A program made the position numbers and the translations under genes. From JADFRD01 sp964491015 (lineage in GTDB: Bacteria; Fidelibacterota; Marinisomatia; Marinisomatales; TCS55), in contig CAZBEY010000002.1 in assembly GCA_964491015.1 (NCBI GenBank), positions 24,693 through 88,692 on the forward strand: a stretch of DNA of 64,000 nt, written 5' to 3'. This document shows, piece after piece, positions 8,224 to 17,263 of this stretch. Positions within the stretch are counted from its first letter, which is position 1, and the number at the start of each line of letters is the position of its first letter. The notes under the pieces were generated by a model. It ran no database searches, had not been told where the DNA came from, and saw only the letters and a program-made list of their open reading frames with translations.

Positions 8224-8757
8224 GTGAAAAAAGCAATTATATATACAATAATCGTCGCAAGCGTGCTAACATCCGCATTACTTGCTGAAATAAATATTGG
8301 GTTTGTCCAATCTGACCGAATTCGAGCAGAATACGAAGAATTCAAAGACGCTGAAGCACAGCTTCAGGCAGAATTCCGAAATGTTCAAATGGAATATCAA
8401 ACGCAAATGGTTGCTCTGGACAGTTTAAAAAACGCCTTTGAAACACAGAGGCTTATGAGCTCTCCGGAATGGCGCCGCGAAAAGGAACAGGAAATTGCTG
8501 AAAAAGAACGTGCCTTGCAAATTTTTCAAGCTGAAAAAGTTGGACCAGAAGGAGTATTATACCAAAAGCAAGCGCAGATGGAATTTGAAATTCTTTCTAA
8601 AGTAAAAAGAGCGGTTGACAAAGTTGCTGCAGAGAAAGGTTATGATTATATTATCGATGGCTCTGTATCACTTCTGTATGGTAATCCTGCCTTTGATGTA
8701 ACGGACGATGTTTTGTACGAACTCCGGAAATATAATATTTCCGAAAAAGATCAATAA
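8224..8757 (+). CDS. skp: Periplasmic chaperone Skp/OmpH
   Basis: A 177-residue OmpH-family chaperone that holds unfolded outer-membrane proteins. A signal peptide (MKKAIIYTIIVASVLTSALLA) precedes the conserved start NIGFVQSDRI. A long coiled-coil region (about 45-125, rich in Glu, Gln and Lys) follows, then the C-terminal strand EKGYDYIIDGSVSLLYGNP, which returns to the trimer body. The start is GTG at 8224 with AAGGAG at 8213-8218. It follows bamA by 22 bp. Confidence 0.93.
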   Translation: MKKAIIYTIIVASVLTSALLAEINIGFVQSDRIRAEYEEFKDAEAQLQAEFRNVQMEYQTQMVALDSLKNAFETQRLMSSPEWRREKEQEIAEKERALQIFQAEKVGPEGVLYQKQAQMEFEILSKVKRAVDKVAAEKGYDYIIDGSVSLLYGNPAFDVTDDVLYELRKYNISEKDQ

Positions 8758-9766
8758 ACTTCATTTGGCTTCATTGCAAGAATTGGCAGACCTTACCGGA
8801 GGTAAGGTCGCCGGCAATCCGAGACTGAAAATTAATGGCGTTTCGGAAATTCAGAATGGGAAATCAGGAACGATTTCCTTTTTGAGCAACCCGAAATATA
8901 AAAAGTACGCGAGAAATATAACTGCATCTGCAATTATCACGTCTGACGAAAGTGTTTTATCCAATTTTGATGGTATACTTGTGGACAATCCTCAGTTGGC
9001 TTTTACTAAAATTTTGGAGTTTTTTCAGGAAAAACCAACGATTGCATGGGGGATTCATCCATCAGCCTCCATTTCAAATAATACAATTCTTGCCGAGCGA
9101 ATAAGCATTGGCCCAAATTGTGTCATTGAAGAAGGCGTTAAGATTGGGAATCAAACAATTATTGGCGCCAATACAGTCTTGAGTAGAAATGCTGTTGTGG
9201 GCAGCAATTGTAATTTGCATAGTAATATTCATATTTATCATTCCTGTATTATTGGTAATAGCTGTAATATTTTTAGTGGGTCGATTATTGGTTCTGACGG
9301 ATTTGGATATGTTGAATCGAATGGAATTCATCATAAAACACCCCAAACGGGATCGGTTATAATCAAGGACCATGTAGACGTTGGAGCCAATTGTACAATT
9401 GATAGAGGTACTATTGGAGATACAATAATTGGGTCTGGGAGCAAATTTGATAATTTGGTTCATGTCGCTCATAATGTGAAAACGGGGCGGGGGTGTTTAT
9501 TCGCAGCAGGTGTTGCGATTGCTGGGAGCGTTGAAATAGGAGATTTTTGTATATTCGCTGGACATTCAGGAGCTGTTCCGCATATTAAGATAGGTAACAG
9601 AGCAGTATTTGCAATAAAAAGCGTAGCAACAAAATCGCTCCCCGGTGGAAAAATTTATGCCGGAATGCCTGCCCGGGAAATAAGAGAACAAAATAAAAAA
9701 GATGCTATTTTTTCAGAAATTAACTCTTTAAAAAAACGGATTGCCCGAATAGAAAATGCCAACTAA
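8708..9766 (+). CDS. lpxD: UDP-3-O-acylglucosamine N-acyltransferase LpxD
   Basis: The enzyme adds the N-linked 3-hydroxyacyl chain in the third step of lipid A synthesis. An N-terminal uridine-binding domain is followed by left-handed-helix hexapeptide repeats (about 115-310). VHVAHNV at about 251-257 holds the catalytic histidine, and a C-terminal helix (SLKKRIARIE) closes the protein. The start is uncertain. The ATG at 8708 overlaps skp by 50 bp and adds an unconserved leader. TTG at 8765, eight bases after the skp stop, would give LASLQELADLTGG, which aligns with normal LpxD N-termini. It overlaps lpxC by 11 bp. Confidence 0.93.
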   Translation: MFCTNSGNIIFPKKINKLHLASLQELADLTGGKVAGNPRLKINGVSEIQNGKSGTISFLSNPKYKKYARNITASAIITSDESVLSNFDGILVDNPQLAFTKILEFFQEKPTIAWGIHPSASISNNTILAERISIGPNCVIEEGVKIGNQTIIGANTVLSRNAVVGSNCNLHSNIHIYHSCIIGNSCNIFSGSIIGSDGFGYVESNGIHHKTPQTGSVIIKDHVDVGANCTIDRGTIGDTIIGSGSKFDNLVHVAHNVKTGRGCLFAAGVAIAGSVEIGDFCIFAGHSGAVPHIKIGNRAVFAIKSVATKSLPGGKIYAGMPAREIREQNKKDAIFSEINSLKKRIARIENAN

Positions 9767-10709
9767 ACTTCATCGACGACAACGCACTATTAAACATGCA
9801 GTATCCTGCACCGGTGTTGGGCTTCATACGGGCGTTGAAAGCAAAATCACATTTAAACCTGCTCCAGAAAATTATGGGATTCAGTTTAGAAGATCCGATA
9901 TTAAAGGTAGCGCTGCGATAAAAGCTGATATTGACCATGTTGTTGATATTTCCCGAGGAACCACTATAAAGCAAAATGGCGTCACAGTTCAAACAGTCGA
10001 ACACGCATTAGCGGCTGTGTCAGGTTTACGAATTGATAATATTCTTATAGAACTGACTAGTAAAGAAACTCCAGTGTTGGATGGGAGCGCAAAGGAATTT
10101 GTGAATATTCTGCAACAGGCTGGACAGGTAGCACAAAATGCTGAAAGAAAAATATTACCGATTAGTAATGCAGTGGCATATTCTGATCCAATCAAAGAAA
10201 TTGATATTCATGTTACACCGGCAAACCGTTTTCGAGTCACTTTCATGGTAGAATATCCATTACCACAATTAGGTACCCAATATGAAGCCATTTACAATAT
10301 GAAGGAAGATTTTGCAAAGGAAGTCGCTCCCGCAAGAACATTCTGCTTTCTAAGTGAAGTAGAAATGCTGAAAGAGCAGGGATTAATTAAAGGCGGTAGT
10401 CTTGAAAATGCAGTGGTCATAATTGATAAAGAAATTGCTTCAGGTGAAATGTATCATTTACAGAAATTATTTGGAATCGAAGAAACGATTATTTCTGGCG
10501 CTAACGGAATCTTAAATGGCAAAACATTACGATTTAAAAATGAGCCCGTTAGGCATAAAACATTAGATTTGATAGGCGATTTGGCTCTGCTGGGTATTCC
10601 AATCAAAGGCCATGTAACCGCTGCCAGAAGTGGTCACGCCAGCAATGTGGAATTTGTAAAGTTGGTTAGACAAGAATATGCCGACTATTTTTCTAAATTT
10701 AATAGCTGA
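9756..10709 (+). CDS. lpxC: UDP-3-O-acyl-N-acetylglucosamine deacetylase LpxC
   Basis: The zinc deacetylase catalyses the committed step of lipid A synthesis. It has 317 residues, close to the usual 300-310. Predicted zinc ligands are His83 (TVEHALAA), His267 and Asp271 (VRHKTLDLIGDLALLG); His294 (RSGHASN) is the likely general acid. It is a stand-alone enzyme: in Bacteroidetes and Chlorobi the gene is usually fused to fabZ, whereas here a stop and an 18-bp gap separate them. The start overlaps the end of lpxD. Confidence 0.96.
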   Translation: MPTKLHRRQRTIKHAVSCTGVGLHTGVESKITFKPAPENYGIQFRRSDIKGSAAIKADIDHVVDISRGTTIKQNGVTVQTVEHALAAVSGLRIDNILIELTSKETPVLDGSAKEFVNILQQAGQVAQNAERKILPISNAVAYSDPIKEIDIHVTPANRFRVTFMVEYPLPQLGTQYEAIYNMKEDFAKEVAPARTFCFLSEVEMLKEQGLIKGGSLENAVVIIDKEIASGEMYHLQKLFGIEETIISGANGILNGKTLRFKNEPVRHKTLDLIGDLALLGIPIKGHVTAARSGHASNVEFVKLVRQEYADYFSKFNS

Positions 10710-10727
10710 TAAAAGAGGGGAGTAAAA

Positions 10728-11168
10728 ATGTTGTCTATCAGTGAGATCATGTGGCTCATACCCCACAGATACCCCTTCATTTTGATTGACAGAATTATTG
10801 AATTAGTCCCGGAAAAACACTGCATTGCAATAAAAAATGTTACAATAAATGAACCTTATTTTCAGGGACATTTCCCAGGGAATCCAGTGATGCCAGGTGT
10901 TCTGATATTGGAATCGATGGCACAAGCCGGGGCGTTTTTAGTGCTTAATTCAGTGGAAGATCCATTGAAAAAAAATATGTTATTCACAGCAGTTGAAAAA
11001 GCAAAATTCAGAAAACCTATCGTTCCGGGAGATCAAGTTCGAATTGAAATGGAATTAATGAAAATTCGCTTAAATGCCGTAAAATTGGACGGCGTTGCTT
11101 ACGTAGATGATATTAAAGTCACTGAGGGAACAATTATGGCAAATATTGTTGATCGAGTTGGAGTTTAA
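10728..11168 (+). CDS. fabZ: 3-hydroxyacyl-ACP dehydratase FabZ
   Basis: A 146-residue hot-dog-fold dehydratase of fatty acid elongation. HRYPFILIDR at 13-22 and HFPGNPVMPG at 48-57 are diagnostic; His48 and Glu62 (LESMAQAG) are the catalytic pair. AGAGGGGAG lies just upstream of the ATG. Its place between lpxC and lpxA is conserved in many bacteria, because both pathways draw on the 3-hydroxyacyl-ACP pool. The gene ends 29 bp before the first plausible TTG of lpxA. Confidence 0.95.
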   Translation: MLSISEIMWLIPHRYPFILIDRIIELVPEKHCIAIKNVTINEPYFQGHFPGNPVMPGVLILESMAQAGAFLVLNSVEDPLKKNMLFTAVEKAKFRKPIVPGDQVRIEMELMKIRLNAVKLDGVAYVDDIKVTEGTIMANIVDRVGV

Positions 11169-11197
11169 CTATCTCCACGAACATACATCCTACTGCC

Positions 11198-11947
11198 TTG
11201 GTTTCAAGCAAGGCTGACCTTGGAAGCAATGTTTCAGTGGGACCTTATAGTATTTTAGAGGGTGATGTTTGTATTGGTGACAATACAAGCATTGGTAATC
11301 ACAACACAATAAAATCAGGAACAACCGTAGGAAGCAATGGAAAGATTTTCCACAACTGTTCTATCGGTGAAATTCCACAGGATTTAAAATTCTCAGGCGA
11401 AGCCAGCAAAACTCAAATTGGAAATAATGTCATAATAAGAGAATCGGTTACAATCAATCGAGGAACCGTTGAAAGAGGAACTACCGTCATTGGAAACGAT
11501 GTGTTGCTCATGGCCTATGCACATATTGCCCATGATTGTATGGTGGGAAATAATGTTATCATGGCCAATTTAGCAACTCTTGGAGGGCATGTTGAATTAG
11601 GCGATTGGGTATCATTGGGTGGCGGTGTACTTGTCCATCAATTTTCTAAAATTGGAGAGCATGTATTTATTGGAGGAGGATTTAGAGTTGTCCAGGATGT
11701 CCCCCCTTATATATTAGGAGCCGGAGAACCGCTAAAATTTTCCGGTATAAATCAAATCGGTTTACGCAGAAGAGGTTTTAACAGTAAAATGCGCAGCTTG
11801 ATAAAAAAAGCATATATACTCTATTTTAGATCAGAAGACTTGAACAGAAAAGAAGCATTAGTAAAAATCAAATCCGATTTTGAAAATACAAATGAGATAA
11901 AAACCATTATCAATTTTATTGAAACCAGTGAGCGCGGCATCATTTGA
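11198..11947 (+). CDS. lpxA: Acyl-ACP--UDP-N-acetylglucosamine O-acyltransferase LpxA (non-ATG start)
   Basis: The first enzyme of lipid A synthesis, a left-handed parallel beta-helix. Hexapeptide repeats run through the first 170 residues. AHIAHDC contains the catalytic His (about residue 112 counting from the TTG), and a C-terminal helical domain follows. The start is odd. TTG at 11198 is the first standard codon, but the conserved sequence already begins upstream in frame (NIHPTALVSSKA). The frame is open back to a TGA at 11150 without any ATG, GTG or TTG. An ATC at 11171, just after the fabZ stop, is one candidate for a rare start. Confidence 0.93.
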   Translation: MVSSKADLGSNVSVGPYSILEGDVCIGDNTSIGNHNTIKSGTTVGSNGKIFHNCSIGEIPQDLKFSGEASKTQIGNNVIIRESVTINRGTVERGTTVIGNDVLLMAYAHIAHDCMVGNNVIMANLATLGGHVELGDWVSLGGGVLVHQFSKIGEHVFIGGGFRVVQDVPPYILGAGEPLKFSGINQIGLRRRGFNSKMRSLIKKAYILYFRSEDLNRKEALVKIKSDFENTNEIKTIINFIETSERGII

Positions 11948-12666
11948 AATGGTGGATGCAATCAATGTTTTTCCGGTGCATAAGCATAGTTTTTTTCATC
12001 ATCATGAATCCAATTTCCGGGCAATGGATTTCATTTGATCTTTCAGAGACAACGGACAATCATTTTAAAAAACAGTCAGAACCGATTATAAGGTCTAGCA
12101 TATTATCCCTTGGACAACTATCCATAATAGAATTATCGGAAACCAATAGAGTTGGTATTTCCCTATTATTTCCTATCGGCTGGGATGTAACCAATTTATC
12201 TATTCAATCCAATCCTCATGTTTTTCTCCCATTGGCAGAAGGGAAAATACTCGTCACCAATAATTTGGTATTAAAAGGGAAAATGAATTTTCTGTCACCC
12301 AAAAATGGTGCAGTGAATGCAGCTGGGTATGGAATGGAATATCAAAAACAGAACTGGGTAACATCCGTTAGTTTCGGATGGCTTGAAGGGCCAATGCATA
12401 TCAGGGTGAAGGCAGTCGACTTTAGCTTTATTATGAAAAAATCCATTTCTGATATTCCTCTGCATTTTGGGATAGGTCACAACAATTATCAAGCATATTT
12501 TCGAAATATTAATGTGGTTGCAGGTCCATCAAGGCTTGAAAATTCTCTCACCTATTTTGTAGCAGGAACACAATTTCATTGGGATTTATTTGATATTGAT
12601 ATTCAAACACAAGCACATCCAAAATTTATACAATTTAACTTCCAAATAATGAAGTCCTTTTTCTAA
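11944..12666 (+). CDS. Hypothetical exported protein in the lpx-dxr operon
   Basis: A 240-residue protein of unknown function. The N-terminus is a hydrophobic signal-like segment ending in SGQW. The rest is rich in alternating strands and ends in Phe (QIMKSFF), so a small outer-membrane barrel or periplasmic beta protein is plausible. The start is TTG at 11944 (overlapping the lpxA TGA) or ATG at 11956 in the same frame. Its stop overlaps the dxr ATG by one base. Tight coupling on both sides suggests co-expression with the envelope genes. No family recognised. Confidence 0.7.
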   Translation: MKWWMQSMFFRCISIVFFIIMNPISGQWISFDLSETTDNHFKKQSEPIIRSSILSLGQLSIIELSETNRVGISLLFPIGWDVTNLSIQSNPHVFLPLAEGKILVTNNLVLKGKMNFLSPKNGAVNAAGYGMEYQKQNWVTSVSFGWLEGPMHIRVKAVDFSFIMKKSISDIPLHFGIGHNNYQAYFRNINVVAGPSRLENSLTYFVAGTQFHWDLFDIDIQTQAHPKFIQFNFQIMKSFF

Positions 12667-13811
12667 TGTTAACGCGACTGTCTATCCTTGGCTCAACCGG
12701 ATCAATTGGTGAAAACACGCTCAATGTGTGCAATAATCTTGGCAGTAGAATCAAAATTGTTTATCTCACTGCCAATAAAAATGCGGATAAACTTATTGAG
12801 CAGGCAAATAGTTATCACCCTGAATCAATTGTAATTGTTGAAAATTCTTTGAGAGAATACGTTAAACAAAATGTTCCTGAATCCATTGAAGTTTTGTCGG
12901 GACGAAATGGATTGTTAGAAATAGCCGGACGAGATAATTTAGATATTGTAATGAATGGGTTGGTTGGCAGCGCAGGAATGGAACCGACAATCCTATCCCT
13001 TAGAGCAGGGGTCAATGTTGCCCTAAGCAATAAAGAAAGTTTGGTAATGGCCGGTACAATCATTGAATCTATTAAAGAAAAATCCGGTGCAAAAATACTC
13101 CCCGTTGACAGCGAACATTCTGCCATTTGGCAATGCCTCGCGGGAGAAGAAATATCCGATGTTAGGAAAATTATTTTAACAGGCAGCGGCGGTCCATTCA
13201 GAACAAGGGATCTCAATACATTTTCGGATATATTACCTAAAGAGGCTTTGAACCATCCCAATTGGGACATGGGAAATAAAATCACAATTGATTCAGCTAC
13301 AATGATGAACAAGGGGCTTGAGGTAATAGAGGCGAAATGGCTGTTTGGTCTGGAATCAGATCAAATAGAAATTATCGTCCACCCACAATCCATCATACAT
13401 TCGATGGTTGAATTTTCTGATGGTTCTGTTAAAGCACAATTGGGTGTACCGGATATGAAAATACCCATACAATATTCATTAACCTATCCGCGCCATGTTG
13501 AAACACCGGGGGAAACGCTCGATCTGATTAAAACAAAAAATCTTACATTCGAAGCACCTGATTATGAAAAATTTCCCTGTATGAAATTAGCATTTGACGC
13601 TTTGAAAAATGGTGGATCAACCCCGGCCGTTCTCAATGTTGCGAACGAACAAGCCGTTTATAAATTTTTAAATAATGATATTCAGTTTATCGATATACCA
13701 ACAATAATTGAACGGGCTTGTGCTGCTCATAACTGGTTAGCAGAACCCACACTAGAAGAATTATTGGAATTGGAACTCTGGACGACGGATTTTGTTAATG
13801 AACTTAATTAA
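12666..13811 (+). CDS. dxr: 1-deoxy-D-xylulose-5-phosphate reductoisomerase
   Basis: The 381-residue NADPH-dependent enzyme converts DXP to MEP, the second step of non-mevalonate isoprenoid synthesis. The nucleotide motif GSTGSIG is at 9-15, and VALSNKESLVMAG and PVDSEHSAIWQCL supply the metal site. KITIDSATMMNKGLEVIEA and HPQSIIHSMVE are substrate-binding blocks. ispE and ispF, later steps of the same pathway, lie at 56.9-58.4 kb, and uppS uses the products. The gene overlaps the preceding stop by one base. Confidence 0.97.
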   Translation: MLTRLSILGSTGSIGENTLNVCNNLGSRIKIVYLTANKNADKLIEQANSYHPESIVIVENSLREYVKQNVPESIEVLSGRNGLLEIAGRDNLDIVMNGLVGSAGMEPTILSLRAGVNVALSNKESLVMAGTIIESIKEKSGAKILPVDSEHSAIWQCLAGEEISDVRKIILTGSGGPFRTRDLNTFSDILPKEALNHPNWDMGNKITIDSATMMNKGLEVIEAKWLFGLESDQIEIIVHPQSIIHSMVEFSDGSVKAQLGVPDMKIPIQYSLTYPRHVETPGETLDLIKTKNLTFEAPDYEKFPCMKLAFDALKNGGSTPAVLNVANEQAVYKFLNNDIQFIDIPTIIERACAAHNWLAEPTLEELLELELWTTDFVNELN

Positions 13812-13864
13812 TAGAGCGCTGGGCAAAACCTTCTGCATAAATTAAAAAGAGGTAATTATTTCAT

Positions 13865-15040
13865 ATGACCACACTTTGGGCAACTATCATTGTTTTAGGA
13901 GTTATTGTCACTGTACACGAGATTGGGCATTTTTTAGCCGCTCGTTCAGTGGGGGTACGCGTTGATCGTTTTTCTATCGGGTTTCCCCCTAGATTAATCA
14001 CATTCACTTCCATTAATAACGGATGGTTATTCACATTATATTTTTATCATTTTAATGAGGACAAAAAACTTGTATGGGGACCGATTTCAGAAAAAACAAT
14101 CAATAAATCCGGTAAAACGGGGAGCGGATGCGAATATTGTTTAGCCCTAATTCCACTGGGTGGTTATGTGAAAATGGCCGGCGTGATAGATGAAAACCTG
14201 GATAACAATTTTACTAACGCCGATGATGAACTTATGAGTAAATCATCATTAGCTCAAGCATGGGTTATGAGCGCTGGTGTCATTATGAATATTATCTTGG
14301 CTTTTGTTTTGTTTACAGGTGTGGCCAAACATACCGGAATTCCTGAAGTCAGCGATGAACCAGTCATTGCCCAATTAGTCCCGGATATGCCAGCAATGGA
14401 AGCAGATCTACAAGTGGGTGATCGTATTCTATCCATAAATGAAAAGGCGATAGATAGTTGGTCCGAACTTTCTTCAATAATTCATGGAATGCCAAATACG
14501 GAAATTTTATTAACAGTTGAACGAGATAAAGAACAATTTAATAAGGAAATAAAAACCAGCTATCAGACCGCACTGGTTGATGGGGAATTAGATACGCTTG
14601 GCGTTATAGGTATTATTCAAAAGTATTCCTTTCATCCAATAGGGTTTTTAAAAGCGATTCAAACAGGTTTTATTGCGACCATAAATGGATTTGGAATGAT
14701 TATTAGTTCATTAACAATGCTGGTAAACGGGACAGCGTCCGTAAAAGACCTTGGCGGTCCTATTTTGATAGCACAATTAGCCGGTGAAACCGCTAAAGCA
14801 GGCTGGGCAGCGCTCCTAACTTTTATGGCGTTAATTAGCTGTAACCTGGCGTTTATAAATATATTACCAATCCCCGGATTGGATGGGGGTCATATATTTA
14901 TAATTATTATTGAAGGAATCATTCGACACAAACTTTCTATCAAAGCCCGCATGGTTATCCAACAGGTTGGCATGGCGCTTTTACTCTTACTTTTTGCAAC
15001 AGTAATTGTCAATGATATCGGGCGGCTTATTGCACCGTAA
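13865..15040 (+). CDS. rseP: RseP-type site-2 intramembrane zinc protease
   Basis: A 391-residue inner-membrane metalloprotease. The HEIGH zinc motif is at 18-22 in the first membrane helix. A PDZ domain covers about 165-245 (QVGDRILSINEKAIDSW). The second zinc motif LPIPGLDGGH lies in a late helix, with two more helices after it. RseP cleaves anti-sigma factors and signal peptide remnants. A longer-than-usual insert with a Cys pair (GSGCEYCLALIPLGGYVKM) precedes the PDZ. The last 14 bp overlap the convergent DUF3108 gene. Confidence 0.94.
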   Translation: MTTLWATIIVLGVIVTVHEIGHFLAARSVGVRVDRFSIGFPPRLITFTSINNGWLFTLYFYHFNEDKKLVWGPISEKTINKSGKTGSGCEYCLALIPLGGYVKMAGVIDENLDNNFTNADDELMSKSSLAQAWVMSAGVIMNIILAFVLFTGVAKHTGIPEVSDEPVIAQLVPDMPAMEADLQVGDRILSINEKAIDSWSELSSIIHGMPNTEILLTVERDKEQFNKEIKTSYQTALVDGELDTLGVIGIIQKYSFHPIGFLKAIQTGFIATINGFGMIISSLTMLVNGTASVKDLGGPILIAQLAGETAKAGWAALLTFMALISCNLAFINILPIPGLDGGHIFIIIIEGIIRHKLSIKARMVIQQVGMALLLLLFATVIVNDIGRLIAP

Positions 15041-15737
15041 TTTGTTTTAGTTTCAGCAACATTGATCCAAATTTCATTTTTATCTGTATTTGTACCGGCA
15101 ACCGCTTTTCGTCATCACTGAACCAGATTTGCATATCACCTTTATTTTTCAATAATGCTTTTCCTTTACGGTAAGGTCTAACAATAATGCATGAAAATTT
15201 CCCCGCATCAGTGGAGATATTTTCGGTGCCTGTTACAAAGAGTTTAAACTGAGTTGTATGATTATTTTCAAATGATTTGAACTTGATTACTTTACCAATT
15301 TCTAAAGGGATGGATCTTAAATAATAGAATAATGAATATGGATCACGAACAACATCATGAATTTTTACTGAATCAGAGTTAATTATCGCCAGTGAATCTT
15401 TATAATCTATCGTGGTAGTCGTATTTTTTCGGTATTTCCCCTCTCGTATTGTTTTGATTAATTTATGAGAAACAAGGGATTGATCATCCATCCAAATATC
15501 AATGCGGTCTCTGATTTTAAAGAGTGGATCAAAAGTCGGATTTGTTTCTGCCGTAAAACGAGCGCGGTATGTTCCATTCCCATTAACTGAATCATGCGCA
15601 AGGACTTCCAAAGACGCAATCCCCGAAGGAATTATATTAAATTTTACATGATAAACTAATTTTTCTCCAACCTGAAAAGGGAAACCCTGTCCGAAAGAAA
15701 TCGTAAGTAGGGATATTAATATGATTATAAGTCTCAT
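15027..15737 (-). CDS. DUF3108-family exported protein
   Basis: A 236-residue protein with a signal peptide (MRLIIILISLLTISFGQG) and the DUF3108 start FQVGEKLVYHVKFNIIPSGIA. The remainder is beta-rich, with the block MQIWFSDDEKRLPVQIQ near the C-terminus, typical of this family of periplasmic or outer-membrane-associated proteins of unknown function. It overlaps rseP tail-to-tail by 14 bp and lies 4 bp after the tsaC-like gene, suggesting one transcript with it. Confidence 0.8.
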   Translation of the reverse strand: MRLIIILISLLTISFGQGFPFQVGEKLVYHVKFNIIPSGIASLEVLAHDSVNGNGTYRARFTAETNPTFDPLFKIRDRIDIWMDDQSLVSHKLIKTIREGKYRKNTTTTIDYKDSLAIINSDSVKIHDVVRDPYSLFYYLRSIPLEIGKVIKFKSFENNHTTQFKLFVTGTENISTDAGKFSCIIVRPYRKGKALLKNKGDMQIWFSDDEKRLPVQIQIKMKFGSMLLKLKQITVQ

Positions 15738-15741
15738 CGTT

Positions 15742-16311
15742 TTATCTAATTTGAATAAGATCGCTGTGGTCTAGTTTAAACATAACTGATCTCTGGTTTC
15801 CTTCTAAATTCCCCTGATCTATCAATAAATCTATTTCATGCCCAAACTCATTCATAATTAATTCAGGGTTATTTAATGGAATGGAACCGTGCTTGTTTAC
15901 ACTGGTTGTTGTAATTGGGTTTGTAAATAATGCAGAAAGTGTATTGCAAAATTTATGATCAGGAATTCTTACTCCCAACGTATTGTTTTTTCCTAATATC
16001 GATGTACTGACGATACCATTTTTGACAGGATATATTATAGTTGTATAACCACCTAGTTTAGATTCCATTTGTTTAACATCTTTATCGGAAATATTCGCCC
16101 ATGAAAGAGCAGTTAATTTATTCGGAGCCATAACACTGATGGGCCCTTTGCGGTCTTTAGCGCTATTTAATCTATGAATAGCTTTCTCGTTTTTTGCGTC
16201 AACACCGAATCCATAAATTGTGTCAGTCGGATATACAATTACACCGCCGGCTGCAAGAATATCACGCGCTTGAGTAATTGCATTTTTAGAGTCTATTGAA
16301 ATAATCTTCAT
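15742..16311 (-). CDS. tsaC: Threonylcarbamoyl-AMP synthase (TsaC/Sua5/YrdC)
   Basis: A 189-residue YrdC-domain protein that makes threonylcarbamoyl-AMP for the t6A37 modification of tRNAs reading ANN codons. Visible motifs are GGVIVYPTDTIYGFGVDA (nucleotide/threonine site), the AKDRKG block, LGVRIPDH and ITTTSVNKHGS. Length fits the short TsaC form rather than full Sua5. It overlaps the upstream acyltransferase by four bases. Confidence 0.93.
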   Translation of the reverse strand: MKIISIDSKNAITQARDILAAGGVIVYPTDTIYGFGVDAKNEKAIHRLNSAKDRKGPISVMAPNKLTALSWANISDKDVKQMESKLGGYTTIIYPVKNGIVSTSILGKNNTLGVRIPDHKFCNTLSALFTNPITTTSVNKHGSIPLNNPELIMNEFGHEIDLLIDQGNLEGNQRSVMFKLDHSDLIQIR

Positions 16312-17174
16312 TCTGAATTCGAGGGTTTAGTTTTCCAGCGTCTGTGAAACCAAAAATACTGTTCAGGAAATTGTCGAATCTTTTTTTCTAATAATTCCGT
16401 AAACGCCTGAGTAATTGATGTGACTGTTGGCGTCCCTATAGGTTTGACTGGTTGTATATGAATAGTGTAGCGTTTTTTTTCATCAAGATGACATGAAATA
16501 AACAATACAGGAGATTTTGCTTCCAAATGAAAACGAGCAACACCTTTAGGAGTAGAAGCGGGTTTATTAAAAAAATTCACGAATACACCACGGGACTTTG
16601 AATCTTGATCGCTTCCCAGAATTAATATATCATTTTCTTTAAGAATTCGATACATGTTTTTCAAAGAGGATTTTCGGTATATCATCGCCATTCCTGTCTT
16701 TTCGCGGAGGTTTCTGAAAAATAAATCAGTTCCTTTGTTTTTCTGACGATGGGCAACCGCATAAACTTTGTACCCGGAAAAACCCAGCCATGCGCTCATC
16801 ATCTCCCACTTTCCAAAATGTCCGGTGACGAGAATAACACCTCGTCCTTTTTTGATGGCGTTATCCAGTAAATTTTTTCCTATGACGTCAATATCAACAA
16901 ATCGATATGATTTTGGTAACGCTAAAAACTGTAACACCGACTTGGAAAAAAATGCATATGTTTTTTTTAATAAGGATGTCCGGAATTGAGACCCTTTATT
17001 TGGAAAAGCAATGGCAAGATTTTTTGTTGAATCTTTTTTCCGAAGCGATAGTAAATAATAAGCAATGCGTGCGACTCTTAAACCAAAACGATCGCGTTCA
17101 GATTCAGATAGACTTCTCAGCCAACCTGAAAATAAAATTAGCGTATAATAGGAAAATTTATGATTAAGGCGCAT
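16308..17174 (-). CDS. LpxL/HtrB-like lysophospholipid/lipid A acyltransferase
   Basis: A 288-residue inner-membrane acyltransferase of the late lipid A acylation family. The catalytic H-x4-E motif is HFGKWE within GRGVILVTGHFGKWE (about residues 104-118), and GSDQDSKSRGVFVNFF matches the second conserved block. FHRRWKTKPS near the C-terminus is characteristic. It would add a secondary chain to Kdo-lipid A; substrate is not decided by sequence. Here it travels with tsaC and DUF3108 on the minus strand, divergent from the NfeD gene. Confidence 0.9.
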   Translation of the reverse strand: MRLNHKFSYYTLILFSGWLRSLSESERDRFGLRVARIAYYLLSLRKKDSTKNLAIAFPNKGSQFRTSLLKKTYAFFSKSVLQFLALPKSYRFVDIDVIGKNLLDNAIKKGRGVILVTGHFGKWEMMSAWLGFSGYKVYAVAHRQKNKGTDLFFRNLREKTGMAMIYRKSSLKNMYRILKENDILILGSDQDSKSRGVFVNFFNKPASTPKGVARFHLEAKSPVLFISCHLDEKKRYTIHIQPVKPIGTPTVTSITQAFTELLEKKIRQFPEQYFWFHRRWKTKPSNSE

Positions 17175-17263
17175 TTGTGAATTAAATGATCTGCAGAATT
17201 GCTAAATATAAAATAATTTCTTTGATGACAGTATTAAAATTAACACTAGTTTAAGATAACATT

